Shown here piece after piece: positions 27,384 to 38,978 of a DNA stretch of 64,000 bases. Made by a program: the position numbers and the translations under genes. How positions within the stretch are numbered: position 1 is the stretch's first letter; each line of letters begins with the position of its first letter. Source of the stretch: Bolinopsis microptera (taxonomy: Eukaryota > Ctenophora > Tentaculata > Lobata > Bolinopsidae); NCBI RefSeq assembly GCF_026151205.1, contig NC_087083.1, positions 7,356,460 to 7,420,459 on the forward strand, in the 5' to 3' direction. The notes under the pieces are model-generated. The model saw only the letters and a program-made list of their open reading frames with translations, did no database searches and had not been told where the DNA came from.

Positions 27384-29964
27384 GGACAAGTTTACAGATA
27401 TTTAATATTAGGTTTGCAATTCGCGAGGTTGACGTCCATAGAATAGATTGCTTATTTTTGGTAGAGTCGCATATACATTTCCTCAGTTAGAAAAATATAT
27501 ATGTTCTTGTTGGTGATTAAACTTTAAACCACCAGCTCCATCAAAAGTATCAGATCAACTACCGAAAATAGCCAGTTGTTCTAGATTTGATATAAACAGT
27601 GTTGCTATGGTTACTTACATATTGAACTGTGTTACGTTGATATTGGTTTTGTGACTATTAAATAGTTATAAGTATAACCAGCTCGTCGAAATATATAATT
27701 ATCATCATTAATACTATGTTATTAATTAATTAATTAATAAGATTAATTAATTGATTAATACTATGCTATTCTATTTATGAGCTATTTTTATCATACGTCT
27801 TTGAGAACCCCTTCTCTTAAATTCACAGAAAATTTTGCTCTTTCATCAAATAATTTAATAACGAATTGAGTTGTAGGTTGTGCACTTTTAACATTATCGA
27901 TCTCTTAAACTTTGTGGAAATGAAGGGGTTCATCAAGACAAACATTTATTGTGATTAATGAAACAGAAAAAGAAAAGTTTAAAAAAAGTTTTAAAACTAC
28001 GTTTTTATACAGAAAAATACGGTAACGAGTGAAGAAGAGAGAAAGAGTTACCCAGATTTTGCGTTGGATTCAATTTAAAATTCAGTTATTTTCCTGATAT
28101 TAAGCCACGATAAATTTGCCTATCCTTCAAATTTTCCTGCCAGTTTCTGTGTTGTTTCGGTTGGTGATTACCATCACTTTGTGGCGTTGAGTTTTAATTA
28201 TCTGATTTTGATAGGTGGGGAGGGGGGTTTGGGAATAGGTAGCAATTGGGGGCTTGGTTAGGACTTGGGTTAAAGGTTTAGGGCTAGGATTAATTTTAAC
28301 ATTGTAGTGAACAAAATATCAGGCAGGACGATGTAAGCCGTTTTAAGTTGGTAGATTTTTGAGTCCTAGTTTCTTAATGAGCCAATTGATTTCATAATTA
28401 TCTAATTAATTTACTTATGTGCATTTTCGACTGGTCTCGATAGTATGTTGCGTTTGTCTTTTAGATATGCCACTTTATTTCATGACCGATGTTTTTATTT
28501 CAGTGACAGTTTACCTAACAAGAAGGAACAAAATGGAACAACCCTAATCTGTCTAATATATTCAAAAATTCTAAATTTTAAATAAAATTCTAAATATGAC
28601 ATTAATTATCATTAATTCTGATCTGAACACTTTTGCAAGCAGTAAGACTCCATGTTAAAAGTTCAAAATAACAGTTTAATTCAATTATCAGATTAATTAA
28701 AACTAAATGTAACTTTCTTTACCTCAGAGACAGATGGGTTGACCCACTTAGTTTGACGAATAATTGTAATGTTAAATTGAATACTCAGGTCCTGAAAGTT
28801 CTAATTTCGTGTTATGTGGGAATATGTAGGTGTAATTTGTAATTACAGTTTTGGTTACCAGTGGTTACCAATATTTACCAGTCCCTGTATGATTTTAAAT
28901 AAAAGTGGTGGATTGCGCGGCGGGGGAGTAGATATTATATCATGTTTATGACTGGTCGGTTTTTGTCCGACTTTATTTGTCTTTTGTACTTCCTCAATTC
29001 AGAATGTTATTTGGTCGAAAAATTGAGTTTTTATTTTTCACTTCTTCTAGATCATAGATTCAAAAAACAGTTTGCTATAAGTCTAACCAGAGCCCATGCG
29101 CAAAACTGCAAATAAAAGGAGTTTGTTTACTATACTATATACTAGTGATACAAGGGCACGTCAAGCCGGTTACAAGGCACTAAAAGACAAGGCTTGGCTA
29201 TTCACTTTAATTTCTGGAGAGAGACAAATCACGTGTTATAAATATTCCTCTCTTATTTTAATATCCCTTCAGATAGTCCGCGATTATACCTAGCTTGCTA
29301 GTCTATTGCTCGGCGCTCGCTCATCTCTTGTTCAGAAAGCTTGAAAAGAACGCCGCACACAGGGACTGGCTTGCCAGGTAAATTAATTAATTAATTAAAT
29401 AGTCCGATAAAGTAGTTAAATTAGATATTGAATTTGATTGTAGCGCGATGCACTACTGGGCCGCGCGCGCATCCAATAATGCTTTTCGCAACCACACGTA
29501 TGCAGATCGGCGAGATGCGAAGGATTGACATCGTGAATCAACCTAATTGATAGTGATCATAAATAGCGATTGGCGAATACATTCGAGTCGAGTGTAAATT
29601 AATTCATCTGAAGAGACATATTGGATTCTAGGGAACGTTTGCATGTAACGTCTTCAGATAACCACGAGTCTTCGCGTACTACTACTAGTAGTAGTACGTA
29701 GTAGTACTAAGCTACTACTACGTGACGCGCGGCGCGCGCTTTAACTGCAGGCGCGAGGGCTAGCTCTGTCATGTTAATGGTTAGAGCATCATGTAACGTC
29801 AGGGATGTGAGTTTGGTGATACTGACGGTTGGAAGAGGGTTAGCACTGCAATCAGTAATGTCAAACAAAGAATTTAACACCTAACAGAATTCCTCAAGAT
29901 TGCGATTGACACAAGGCTCTCTCCATGCACATTAACTATTGTTAATGGTCTGGCCCGGCGCGCG
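27384..29964. other. Intergenic region without recognised genes
   Basis: AT-rich with TTAATTAA-type runs at 27719-27770, a G-rich tract near 28215-28250, and a tactactagtagtagta palindromic patch near 29675-29725 followed by GCGCGC-rich bases. No gene supported. Confidence 0.6.
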
Positions 29965-29967
29965 TTC

Positions 29968-30052
29968 ACGGGTGATACTCGTAAAATATCTGTTCCATAT
30001 ATTGGACCGTCGACGAGTTCAACTCGGCGCGCGTCCTGGTAGGTTGTAAACA
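29968..30052. repeat. Dispersed repeat copy: cgggtgatactcgtaaaata family
   Basis: Begins cacgggtgatactcgtaaaa and continues through a gtcgacgag box to gcgcgcgtcctggtaggttg. Shared with 30661-30826 and 51548-51640. Not preceded by TTAA here, so perhaps a truncated copy. Confidence 0.8.
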
Positions 30053-30660
30053 TACAATTAGGCAGTGCGCCATCGACAATAAGACGCACGCGCTGACCAT
30101 TGAATGGTTTTTTAGCTCTTATTTCGGCCAGCACATTATTTTGGAAACAATCGAAAAGTTATAATACTAGTCCCATATAACATCTTTGTTGAAATTTGGT
30201 CAGCTTACGTAAACACTTATATTTTACTGAACCTAATTTAGTTTGAGTAATTTCGATGGTCAGCAGGTCAGAATTTGAGTTATCAACGAATTTATACCTA
30301 TTTTGTCATTTTTAGACCTCTTAATCAAGGCCAATCTCTCCCAACTAAATTAGGTTCGGTAGTTAAGTATGATTGAAAGGTTCTGACAAATTTTCAGCAT
30401 GATTCATGTTCAGGAACCAAAGATATGACAGAATAATACGACAAAAATCAACGAATTTCGTCAAATTACGCGACTTTTACACCTAATTTTGCTCCAAAAG
30501 CAGCGCACCATCAAATATGGCACCTAGGCGAAACTCACTGATCATTCCAAAAAGGTATAATAAATTTGGTACTGTGAAAATTCTCACAGTCTCTAGAAAA
30601 CGATGGTACAAAACTTTTGAAAATCCGAGCAAGTTTATTTTTATCGTGCACCGCCTAATA

Positions 30661-30826
30661 CAATTAACGAGTGATACTCGTAAAATATCTGTTCCATATA
30701 TTGACGAGTCCAACTCGGCGCGCGTCCTGGTAGGTTGTAAACTTAAAAACATAAAAGCGCCAAGTTGGACTCGTCGACAGAATATGGTATATAGAACAGA
30801 TATTTTACGAGTATCACCCGTTAAAT
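30661..30826. repeat. Inverted-repeat element of 166 bp, TTAA-flanked
   Basis: Left end ttaacgagtgatactcgtaa, right end the inverse, cgagtatcacccgttaa. Arms of about 65 bp share tatctgttccatatattg and gagtccaactcgg with few mismatches. TTAA at both ends suggests insertion with TTAA target duplication, as in piggyBac-related elements. No ORF of its own. Confidence 0.75.
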
Positions 30827-30836
30827 ATAATACTAA

Positions 30837-30955
30837 TATGTGTTTCGGTGTACCTAATTTTGTTTACACTTGGTCACTTGTTAAGGCATGTAAGGTCATT
30901 TGGCGAATTTGTTTTGTAAAAAAATAATGCATTGTGTAAAAATAATTGAAAGTTT
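30837..30955. repeat. Dispersed repeat, partner at 36843-36985
   Basis: tatgtgtttcggtgtaccta and the following 100 bp match 36850-36960 with scattered differences, including the gtcattyggcgaatttt stretch and a final tgtaaaaat. Function unknown. Confidence 0.75.
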
Positions 30956-31484
30956 ATTATTATTAAGAAACTGTTTACACCATTAAAATATTCAAAACCC
31001 CTAAAAGAAATCAAGTCATCCTAAAATGGTGATCAGTACAGATCAAAACAGCTAAAGTAAAAATTTGTTTCTCCAAGCAACTTTATCATCGGCTGATATC
31101 TTAAGCTTATTAAGATCATTCAAAGAGTTAAGTTTTAAACCTCTACGGGTCAAATCATTCACAATAATCTTGAACAAATTCTTACGATGCGCCCTTTACA
31201 GTTTGTTGTGACAGCAAATTTTAACGCTAATGCAGCGGGGGAGTCATCAGCACTACGCAAAATATGACCTAGGAGCTTCCGCCTTGCTTTATATAGGGAC
31301 ACGATCTGATAACTTTACTGAGTTACATCTTAGGTATAAGTTTGCATTCGATATTGTTCTATGAGGCCAATAAATGTTCAGTAATGATCTAAGGTGTTTT
31401 CTATATATATGGCAAATGTCTAGTTTATTGATTTAAAAAAAAAATGTTTCGCAATAAAAATTAAATGTATTTTGTTCCTAGATG

Positions 31485-31960
31485 AGATTCGATGCAAACT
31501 GCAAAGAGAGTGTGATATATTTATTCGTACAGATTCAGACAACAATTACAAGTGTGAACAATGGACGTTATACAATAAGAATATTTAAGTGGATGTGTGT
31601 CAATTTTGCATGCATCCGCCCATTATTTCTTCTGTGCAAGAAACAGTCGTGCAGGTGAGAGCATTGTATTAATTGATCAGCCCCCCCATACAATTGCACC
31701 TTATATTAACCGAGATGAGATTCAAAAAGAGTGTGATATTATACTTTTCGTACAGATTCAGACAACAATTACAAGTGTGAACAATGGACGTTATACAATG
31801 GTTGTGCACTATCCAGAGCCGTCTCGCGTGCATGGCGCTTGCAGTAGCGAAACAAGCGCGTCACACAGTACGCGTAGACTCATGGCTAGACGTGAATACA
31901 ATGGGAATATTTAAGTGGATGTGTGTTAATTTTTCATGCATCTGCCCATTATTTAAAGAA
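31485..31960. repeat. Imperfect tandem duplication of about 230-330 bp
   Basis: acagattcagacaacaatta and atttaagtggatgtgtgt each occur twice (31530 and 31754; 31585 and 31909), with the second unit longer. The open frames across it are not recognisable genes. It lies just before the GPCR start and may include its promoter. Confidence 0.8.
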
Positions 31961-32010
31961 GCATTATGTCGGTCTTTGAAACCAGGCGAGTTTTAGAAAT
32001 TTATTGAATC

Positions 32011-35000
32011 ATGAATTGGTTGCTGCTGGTGCTTCTACCAAGTTTACCTTTTCTTTCTAAATGTAAGTATTACTATTATATAATGTGCCATATCTATATC
32101 TTTTTCGTTGATTTATGTCCGTGCCAAAATACTTAAGCATTTAGAAATAGAAGCTTGATTAATACCTATACTTTATTTTTCCCTCTTCGTCTTTCTCCTT
32201 TGATGCTGATTATGTTACATGAGTTTTGAGAACCAAATGTTATTATTGATTATTTTGCGTTTTTTTATATAAAAATTGCGAAATTTATGTAACTGAAATT
32301 GTAGATGTATTTTCGGAAGCTGATTCCGAATCACCCCCCATGACATAGGGTTAAAATGCTCCCCTGACGAGGTATAGGCGAAAAAACTGTCTCGATCACG
32401 TGATATGACCGTATAAGGAAGTTAGTCTAATTTCTCGTTAGGGTTACTGTTAGGGTTTCAGCATATGCTTTTGTTAAGGTTTGGGTTAGGGTTAGGGTTG
32501 GGATCAGATAAGATTAAGAGGGTTAGGGTTTCGAATAGTTGTTCAGGACCAGCTAAAGAACGGGTTGAAAAAGTCACGTGACAGTCGAGTGTAGAGTGAT
32601 TAATCATCATCCAAAAATATTCACTCAGGTAAAGAAACATTCTACTTGGTTAACAGTAAGGGAGCACAAGTAACGAATGGATTTGGTTTATTATCCGTTC
32701 AGATTGGCAATAACTCAGGACTCGTCTCATTTGATGGTCTTGACCGACTCGATAAATTCTGTCTGGTGGACTACATTTGCCAAACGATGGGGTACAAGTT
32801 TGCATACGGTTCTTTCGAGTATCAGAAACCATTTGACAAAAAAACTAAATGGACGACTAATCGTTTTATAATTGAAAACGTTTCCTGTTCTGTGAATCAC
32901 AATGACACTGCTTACCGAATTAGATTAAATCCGTCTGCGTCAGCCCCTCTTAGTAAAAGTGTACATGTTACCAATCATTTGTTTTGCGGTCCTTTTGAGG
33001 GTGCCTGTCCTATTTCGGAGAGGAATAACTTCCTTAAAAGAATTTGTTTGAAAGATTTTGGCTTCACAGTATTTCAATGTCCCTACTCTGACACAGTATA
33101 CATGTCGGATCCTGTAAATGTAAATGAGTTTACCACATTCAGCTCAGTCTGTGACAATGACCCTACATTCTATCAATATTGTGGCATCAAAGATTCACAT
33201 ATCTTAACTACCACTACTGCACTTTGTGACAAATACGTATGTGCAATTGATAAAAATCTTACCTCGGCCTCATTTTATGTGAACACTGGCATTCCAGCCA
33301 TAACTGCTTCACTAGACATGCTCTGTTATTTAATATCAGATATTTCGAATGAAAATAATTATATTTATAATTACAATTATATTTATAAATCCATTCATGC
33401 ACGAGGCTGTTATAATATCGATCTACCGGAAAACATCTGTGCTACTGAAACCGAAACCGGAAATTTAGTTCAGTTAAGAAGCGGCCTAAAAGTTGGCAAG
33501 CCCTCGGTATGCAATGGACGGTGTGATGCGCACTACATGTGTGAGGACGAGGCTTTCTGTGGCGGTTATCTGTACGGTATGTACTGCATTGGCTGGGAGC
33601 AAGTACTCAAATACATCAAACCAAATGAAGTGTGCAATGGCCATCCATCTTATCATTGCGAAAACAATGAAGATGAACTGAACTGTCCTAACCCTGACTC
33701 TCTGTCCAGTCAAGATAAATGCCCAAAGTTCTCTAATCTAAAATATTCCTCAAAACAAATTTTTTCTCTTGTTCCAATTTTAAATAATACGAGATGCAGC
33801 GCTCCGTCAGCACTTGACGTGCACTCAAATACATTATATATTGATCCAATTTGTGCTAACTTCCTGGATCAAACCAACTGTACGGACACAAACCGTTCAA
33901 GAGTGAACTGCGATATCGGAGGTCATCGATCAACCGTATCTAAATTTTATGTGTGTCATGGTGAACAAAACGTTCCAGCATTATGCGACAACGGAATAGA
34001 CCAGGTCTGTGAAAAGGTATCTCTCACTTGTGGGGTACATAAACACCAACTGTGTGATGGCATTGAGGATTGCCCTAATGGGGCTGACGAGAAATTGGTT
34101 ATCTGTTTATCCATGTCGGAGAAGGTATGTAACAGAGCCTATAAGCACGAGCAGGCACTGGAAATACCCTTGAAATGGGTGAGAGATGGTGTGGAGGATT
34201 GTTTAGACGGAATGGATGAGGAGGATGGGTGGCAAACTTGTGGTTTTGGTGTGACTAAACGATATGTAGTTTCAGTCGATGAACTGTGCAAGGAGGTTTT
34301 TCTTTGTAAACATGATCAGGCAGCTTTCATCGAGTTCAGAGATCTTTGTGACGGAATTGATACCTGTGGTCACGAAAGGAGAATGTGTGAGATATCGCAT
34401 ATGGTCAGTCAAACATTTGACAAAGCAATGACTGTTAAAAAATCAGCTGAATCAGTGACAATATTACTGTATTGTTTGCCTGGTCTTGAGAGTCTGCAGG
34501 AACTAGCAAACCAATGTGTTAGCATTGAAGTCAATCTTTCGGGGCTTGACGTCTTCGGAGTACAAACCTTTTCGTCAGTTGTCCGCCCTAATACAATTGT
34601 TAACTGTGACTATACCTTTGGAGAAATTTACCTAATATTGAGTTGCGCAGGGTTTTGCGAAGACTCGATTTGCCCTTTGAAAAACAAAATACAATACAAT
34701 TCTTGCCCTCAACAATATCTCAAAAGAATTTACACAGTTGCTGACAACAATTTTCTTTCATTCGTAACCAAATCAGGAAATGAGTATAAAAATGACTTTT
34801 TCCGTTGTGACAATAACGTTTGCTTGAACTATGATAAAGTTTGCAATGTGGTAGATGATTGTGGAGATGGTTCTGACGAACAACACTGTACCAATGTGTT
34901 TATGTGTAAATCTAAAGAGCAGCTGATCCCAATAACCGAAAAGTGCGATGGTGAGATTGACTGTCTTGACTTCTCGGACGAATGTAACTATGATTGTGGC

Positions 35001-36194
35001 AGAGAAATCATACAGAGCCCATTCCTGAAGCTCTTATGTTGGTGTCTGGCCCTTTTTGCAATTGCTCTGAATATGATTTCGGTTTACCGAACTTCGACAG
35101 ACTTTAATAAAGAAATGTCAAAAGCGGCTCTTAACAATAAGATGCTGATACTTCTCATTAATGTGGGAGACCTGTTGATTGGAGCGTATCTACTTCATAT
35201 TGCAGTTATGGACACGATAATCTATGGGAGTAGCTACTGCTTTGAACAACTGAATTGGCTATCAATTGTTCATTGTAACATAATTGGTGTCATCAGCACA
35301 ATTGGTTACGAAATGTCCCTATTATCCATGACAACTCTTGGCATAACCAGGCTGATGGAAATAAAAAATGGGACACGGATCAGTAGTGAAGTCTCAAGGT
35401 CGGCTATTCGGAACATTTGTTTAATAACAACGGTTATCGTTCTGATGTCTATTGCTATAGCCGTAGTCCCTTTGGTGCCTCAATTTGAAGACTTCTTTGT
35501 CAATGGCATGACCTATGACCCTTCAGTAAAACTTTTTATCGGAGCTCCTGGGAAAAAAATCCATCATGATCTGCTACAGGAGTACTATGGAAAAATAAAG
35601 GAGAAAAATCTTAAATGGAAATCGATTAATGATCTAGTTGATGGCATGTTTTCCAATTATTATGGAGTAGATGTACTTGGTCGAAAGAGGCTGAAATTCT
35701 ACGGCAATGAAGGGGTTTGTCTTTTCAAATTCTTTGTTAAAAAAGACGATCCCCAAAGAATTTATGCGTGGGTTGTCATTTCAATGAACATGATTTGCTT
35801 TGCAATAATCTCAGTATGTTACATCTTCATTAATATCTGGGCACGTGCCACTTCCAAAGTGCTCACTCAGGAGAAAGCAGGACATAAGATCAGGAAAAGA
35901 AACAGAAGATTACAGCGGAAAATATCACTCATCATTGGGACAGACTTCATTTGCTGGCTACCGGTTACCATAGCTTCTGGTCTACATTCGGCGGCCGTTA
36001 TAGACGCCACTAGCTACTATGCCCTTATCTCTATAGTCTTCCTTCCAATCAACTCTGTCATCAACCCTGTACTTTATAATGATTTCTTTTCCGTGCTTTT
36101 GGAGAGATTTTATGAAAAAGTGGACGGAATTTGTTTCCAAAAAAGAACCGAAGAACCATCAGTACTATTGAATAAGATTGTGAAGGTCAAATAA
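32011..36194 (+). CDS. GPCR with signal peptide and LDLa modules (relaxin-receptor/GRL101-like 7TM)
   Basis: Two exons, 32011-32062 and 32629-36194, give 1205 aa. Exon 1 is a signal peptide, MNWLLLVLLPSLPFLSK. The ectodomain, about 795 residues, is cysteine-rich; LDLa-type cores are CDGIEDCPNGADE, CNVVDDCGDGSDEQHC and CDGEIDCLDFSDEC, plus two more divergent ones near residues 305-375. The seven-helix domain spans about residues 815-1170: TM6 reads GTDFICWLPV and TM7 LPINSVINPVLY, both hallmarks of leucine-rich-repeat-type receptors. The usual E/DRY is TRL. The second extracellular loop is about 90 residues, very long, with the conserved Cys in EGVCLFKFF. No leucine-rich repeats are seen, unlike relaxin receptors and GRL101. 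It probably sits in the plasma membrane; the ligand is unknown. Confidence 0.85.
32437..32532. repeat. Interstitial TTAGGG-like tract
   Basis: Several gttaggg units, three of them in tandem at about 32483-32499, mixed with unrelated bases, in GPCR intron 1. TTAGGG is the usual animal telomere unit; here it is short and degenerate. Confidence 0.75.
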
Positions 36195-36238
36195 TAGAGA
36201 TGCATGAAACTATTAAGACCTATCATGAAATACCACTC

Positions 36239-36244
36239 AATAAA
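36239..36244 (+). terminator. Polyadenylation signal of the GPCR gene
   Basis: AATAAA 45 bases after the stop codon, within an AT-rich stretch. Confidence 0.6.
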
Positions 36245-36669
36245 AACTATACAATTTTTTGATTATGCAGATCGGTTATAAAACGTTCATTCTACTATTT
36301 TGTGATTTTGACTGACAGTCTGATTTTCTTCCCTCATTGACAAAGCTTTAAAGCGTTGAGACTTGAGGGTGAAAAACTTCGCCTTTCCTGGCAATAGCTG
36401 TTTAAAAAATGAAAAGCCGTATTTTCTTTCTTTTCTGACTGGATTCCTAACCACTTTTTAAATTTATGCCACTGGGTATCTATAATCAAATTTCTGTGCA
36501 ATTCTAAGACGAATTGCATGTGTTATTAAAGGGTTGCGTGTGGGCAGTTACTTCTGGGCCACCATGTAGTAATAAGTATGTCATGTATAATTCTAAGTTT
36601 ATTAGTTGAAGACGGCTATTGTGAACTGACGATCTTTAATGAATCGTTTCACTTCTCTTAGCAATTTTC

Positions 36670-36750
36670 GGTAACACGACATCTGTCCGACGACCGACAG
36701 CGACATCTGTCCGACAGCACTATTTTCTTGTGTTTGAAGTGATATCTCAA
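36670..36750. repeat. Dispersed repeat, partner at 54531-54587
   Basis: ggtaacacgacatctgtccg, then a duplicated cgacatctgtccgacagcac, then ttgtgtttgaagtgatatct. The partner copy lacks the internal duplication. Confidence 0.75.
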
Positions 36751-36842
36751 ATTTGGGACATAGAAATCCACCTAAGGCTAAAGGGGGGCCCTAAAAATGA
36801 TCCAAATAATGATTACGTAATATCTGTAAATATATAACATTT

Positions 36843-36985
36843 TAGTATTATATGTGTTTCGGAGTCCCTAATTTTGTTTGCACTCGGTCACTTGTCAAGG
36901 CATGTATAGTAAGGTCATTCGGCGAATTTTCTTTGAAATAAAATGATGCATTTGTGTAAAAATTGAATTTTAATTGATTTAAAAA
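36843..36985. repeat. Dispersed repeat, partner at 30837-30955
   Basis: Same sequence family in the same orientation as 30837-30955, continuing into a ttgatttaaaaaaaaaatgt stretch that also occurs alone at about 31428. Probably an old transposable element. Confidence 0.75.
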
Positions 36986-37150
36986 AAAAATGTATCGCGA
37001 TGGAAATATTTTAAGCGGGTAATGTCCTGTCCAGTGTCCAAACCCAGGCTAATGAAAAGCATTATTAAATTAACACTTACAAATCCGGTCATAAGCAGAG
37101 TATTTACATAACCTAGTAGACTGGGAGCAGCGGGAGCTATTATGTCTTAT

Positions 37151-37596
37151 TACACTTTAACTAAACACTACTACTACTACCACTTTAACTAAACACTACT
37201 ATTACTACCACTTTAACTAAACACTACTACTTATACTACCACTTTAACTAAACACTACTATTACTACCACTTTAACTAAACACTACTACTACTACCACTT
37301 TAACTAAACACTACTACTACTACCACTTTAACTAAACACTACTACTACTACCACTTTAACTAAACACTACTACTTATACTACCACTTTAACTAAACACTA
37401 CTATTACTACCACTTTAACTAAACACTACTACTACTACCACTTTAACTAAACACTACTACTACTACCACTTTAACTAAACACTACTACTACTACCACTTT
37501 AACTAAACACTACTACTACTACCACTTTAACTAAACACTACTACTACTACCACTTTAACTAAACACTACTACTTATACTACCACTTCAACTAAACA
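37151..37596. repeat. 28-bp minisatellite ccactttaactaaacactac, about 16 copies
   Basis: The core is followed by (TAC)n of varying length, so units vary from 28 to 31 bp; variants with ctattac and cttatac recur in a pattern, suggesting duplication of multi-unit blocks. Confidence 0.92.
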
Positions 37597-37638
37597 ATGC
37601 TCTCCAATTTCCAGTGCTGTGAAGGAGTCTCTAAATCT

Positions 37639-37658
37639 CCTTATATGGGCATCACGTG
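37639..37658 (+). promoter_or_regulatory. CArG box plus E-box module
   Basis: CCTTATATGG then GCAT then CACGTG. The first is a perfect CC(A/T)6GG serum-response-factor site, the second a canonical bHLH E-box. Regulatory use is inference. Confidence 0.45.
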
Positions 37659-37998
37659 TGCTGTGAACGAGGATTCAACTCATTTACTTCTCAGTGCTCC
37701 CTCATGGTTCAAACACTCACAGAGGGGGGGGGGGGGGGGGGGGGCCAGCTTCTATTCTTTAACATACCTGAATAACACAAAGGAAGACATTATGAAACCA
37801 TTCTTTTGTCCAAACAAACTTGCTACTCTCTAATCTTCTCACAACACACCATGAACCACTATTCAACCGATTACCCGGGGTAAGGTAATGGTATTGTTAT
37901 TGAAATGAGTGTTTACTTAACCGTGTATTAACATCCTCCCCTCTGTGCTATTACTGTGAGCCTTCCTGGACCGGTATATTGTGCTGTATAGGTGTAAA

Positions 37999-38118
37999 TA
38001 TTTCACTGTGCAGTTAGGACAGTATAGTACTGTTATTTCACTGTGCAGTTAGGTCAGTTTAGTACTGTTATTTCACTGTGCAGTTAGGTCAGTTTAGTAC
38101 TGTTATTTCACTGTGTGT
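37999..38118. repeat. 35-bp tandem repeat, three and a half copies
   Basis: tatttcactgtgcagttagg starts at 37999, 38034 and 38069, with a partial fourth at 38104. Only one or two bases differ between units. Confidence 0.9.
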
Positions 38119-38686
38119 TCGATACAATGGCGTAACGTTGTATGTTGATTGTGTCCCCCCCCCCCGGACACATCGACCATTGCATTTCTTGATAGTTTCG
38201 TACTTTGAGTTTATGAAGCTAATTATTAATTAATTGATCATGATTAATTGTTCGGTGAGCTAAGATCAACTAGTCAAAATTAACAATTACGAGCATATAA
38301 TTTCAGTGCGTTTAATTGATGAAATTTGCTGTAACTGTAAGTAAGGAGATGTAGAGACACGTGATGCCCGTATAAGCTGTTGCTAGCAGAGTAAACGCGG
38401 ATATGATTTCTATGTTAATGTAGAAATCAGAAACAATCTTTTTGTTCCCATTGCTATTTGATGCGTTTAATTCAGTTTTATACTATCTATTTAAACATTT
38501 GCTTACAATTTAGTTTGCTGTTATTGAGAATCCGTAGTTTGGTGGTATGCACTAAATACTTAAATAACGGTTACCGCCTCGCAGGTGGCATGAAGCATAG
38601 GGAGACTGTTCCCCTAATCCTCTAATTTGAACTATAATAGTGTTCTTTTTGTGCATAATCTGATGAACATGTGGTGGATGATGTCT

Positions 38687-38706
38687 CCTTATATGGGCAT
38701 CACGTG
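38687..38706 (+). promoter_or_regulatory. CArG box plus E-box module
   Basis: Exact copy of the 20-bp module, 292 bp upstream of the first Met of the two-EF-hand gene. Confidence 0.45.
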
Positions 38707-38978
38707 GTGGATGATGTTGTTGTACGCTTTCTACTTACGTAAAGTTAAATAAGGAATTAAAGTTGCGAGGGTCCGTGTTCAATCTTGCTTAAATCACAAA
38801 TTTGTATTTGCTTTCTGTCCAGCCAAATTATTATCCGCAAAATAATGGCATCATGGTCTTTATCCACCACAGTCCAGTGGTTTAAAATGAATCTCAAGCA
38901 TATTTCATACCCTACACTTCAAATTTCAAAGTTCGAGCATTTTCATTGTGTTTGAATAGTTTAACCCCAGCAGTGAAA

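Larger units (their letters stand above)
37597..38978. other. Region upstream of the two-EF-hand gene
   Basis: Holds a run of about 20 G at 37723-37743, a C run near 38156-38165, a 35-bp tandem repeat, and two CArG/E-box modules. No gene is supported; the open stretch at 37597-37833 has no recognisable product. Confidence 0.55.

Noticed and set aside
29874-30927. Coding gene sharing YGTDILRVSPV in several frames
   Set aside because: The shared peptide comes from the dispersed inverted-repeat family read in different frames and orientations.
32437-32532. Chromosome end or telomere
   Set aside because: Only a few degenerate TTAGGG-like units lie inside a GPCR intron, with genes on both sides.
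37151-37596. CRISPR-like array of regular repeats
   Set aside because: Repeats are directly adjacent with no unique spacers, in a eukaryotic intergenic region; it is a minisatellite.
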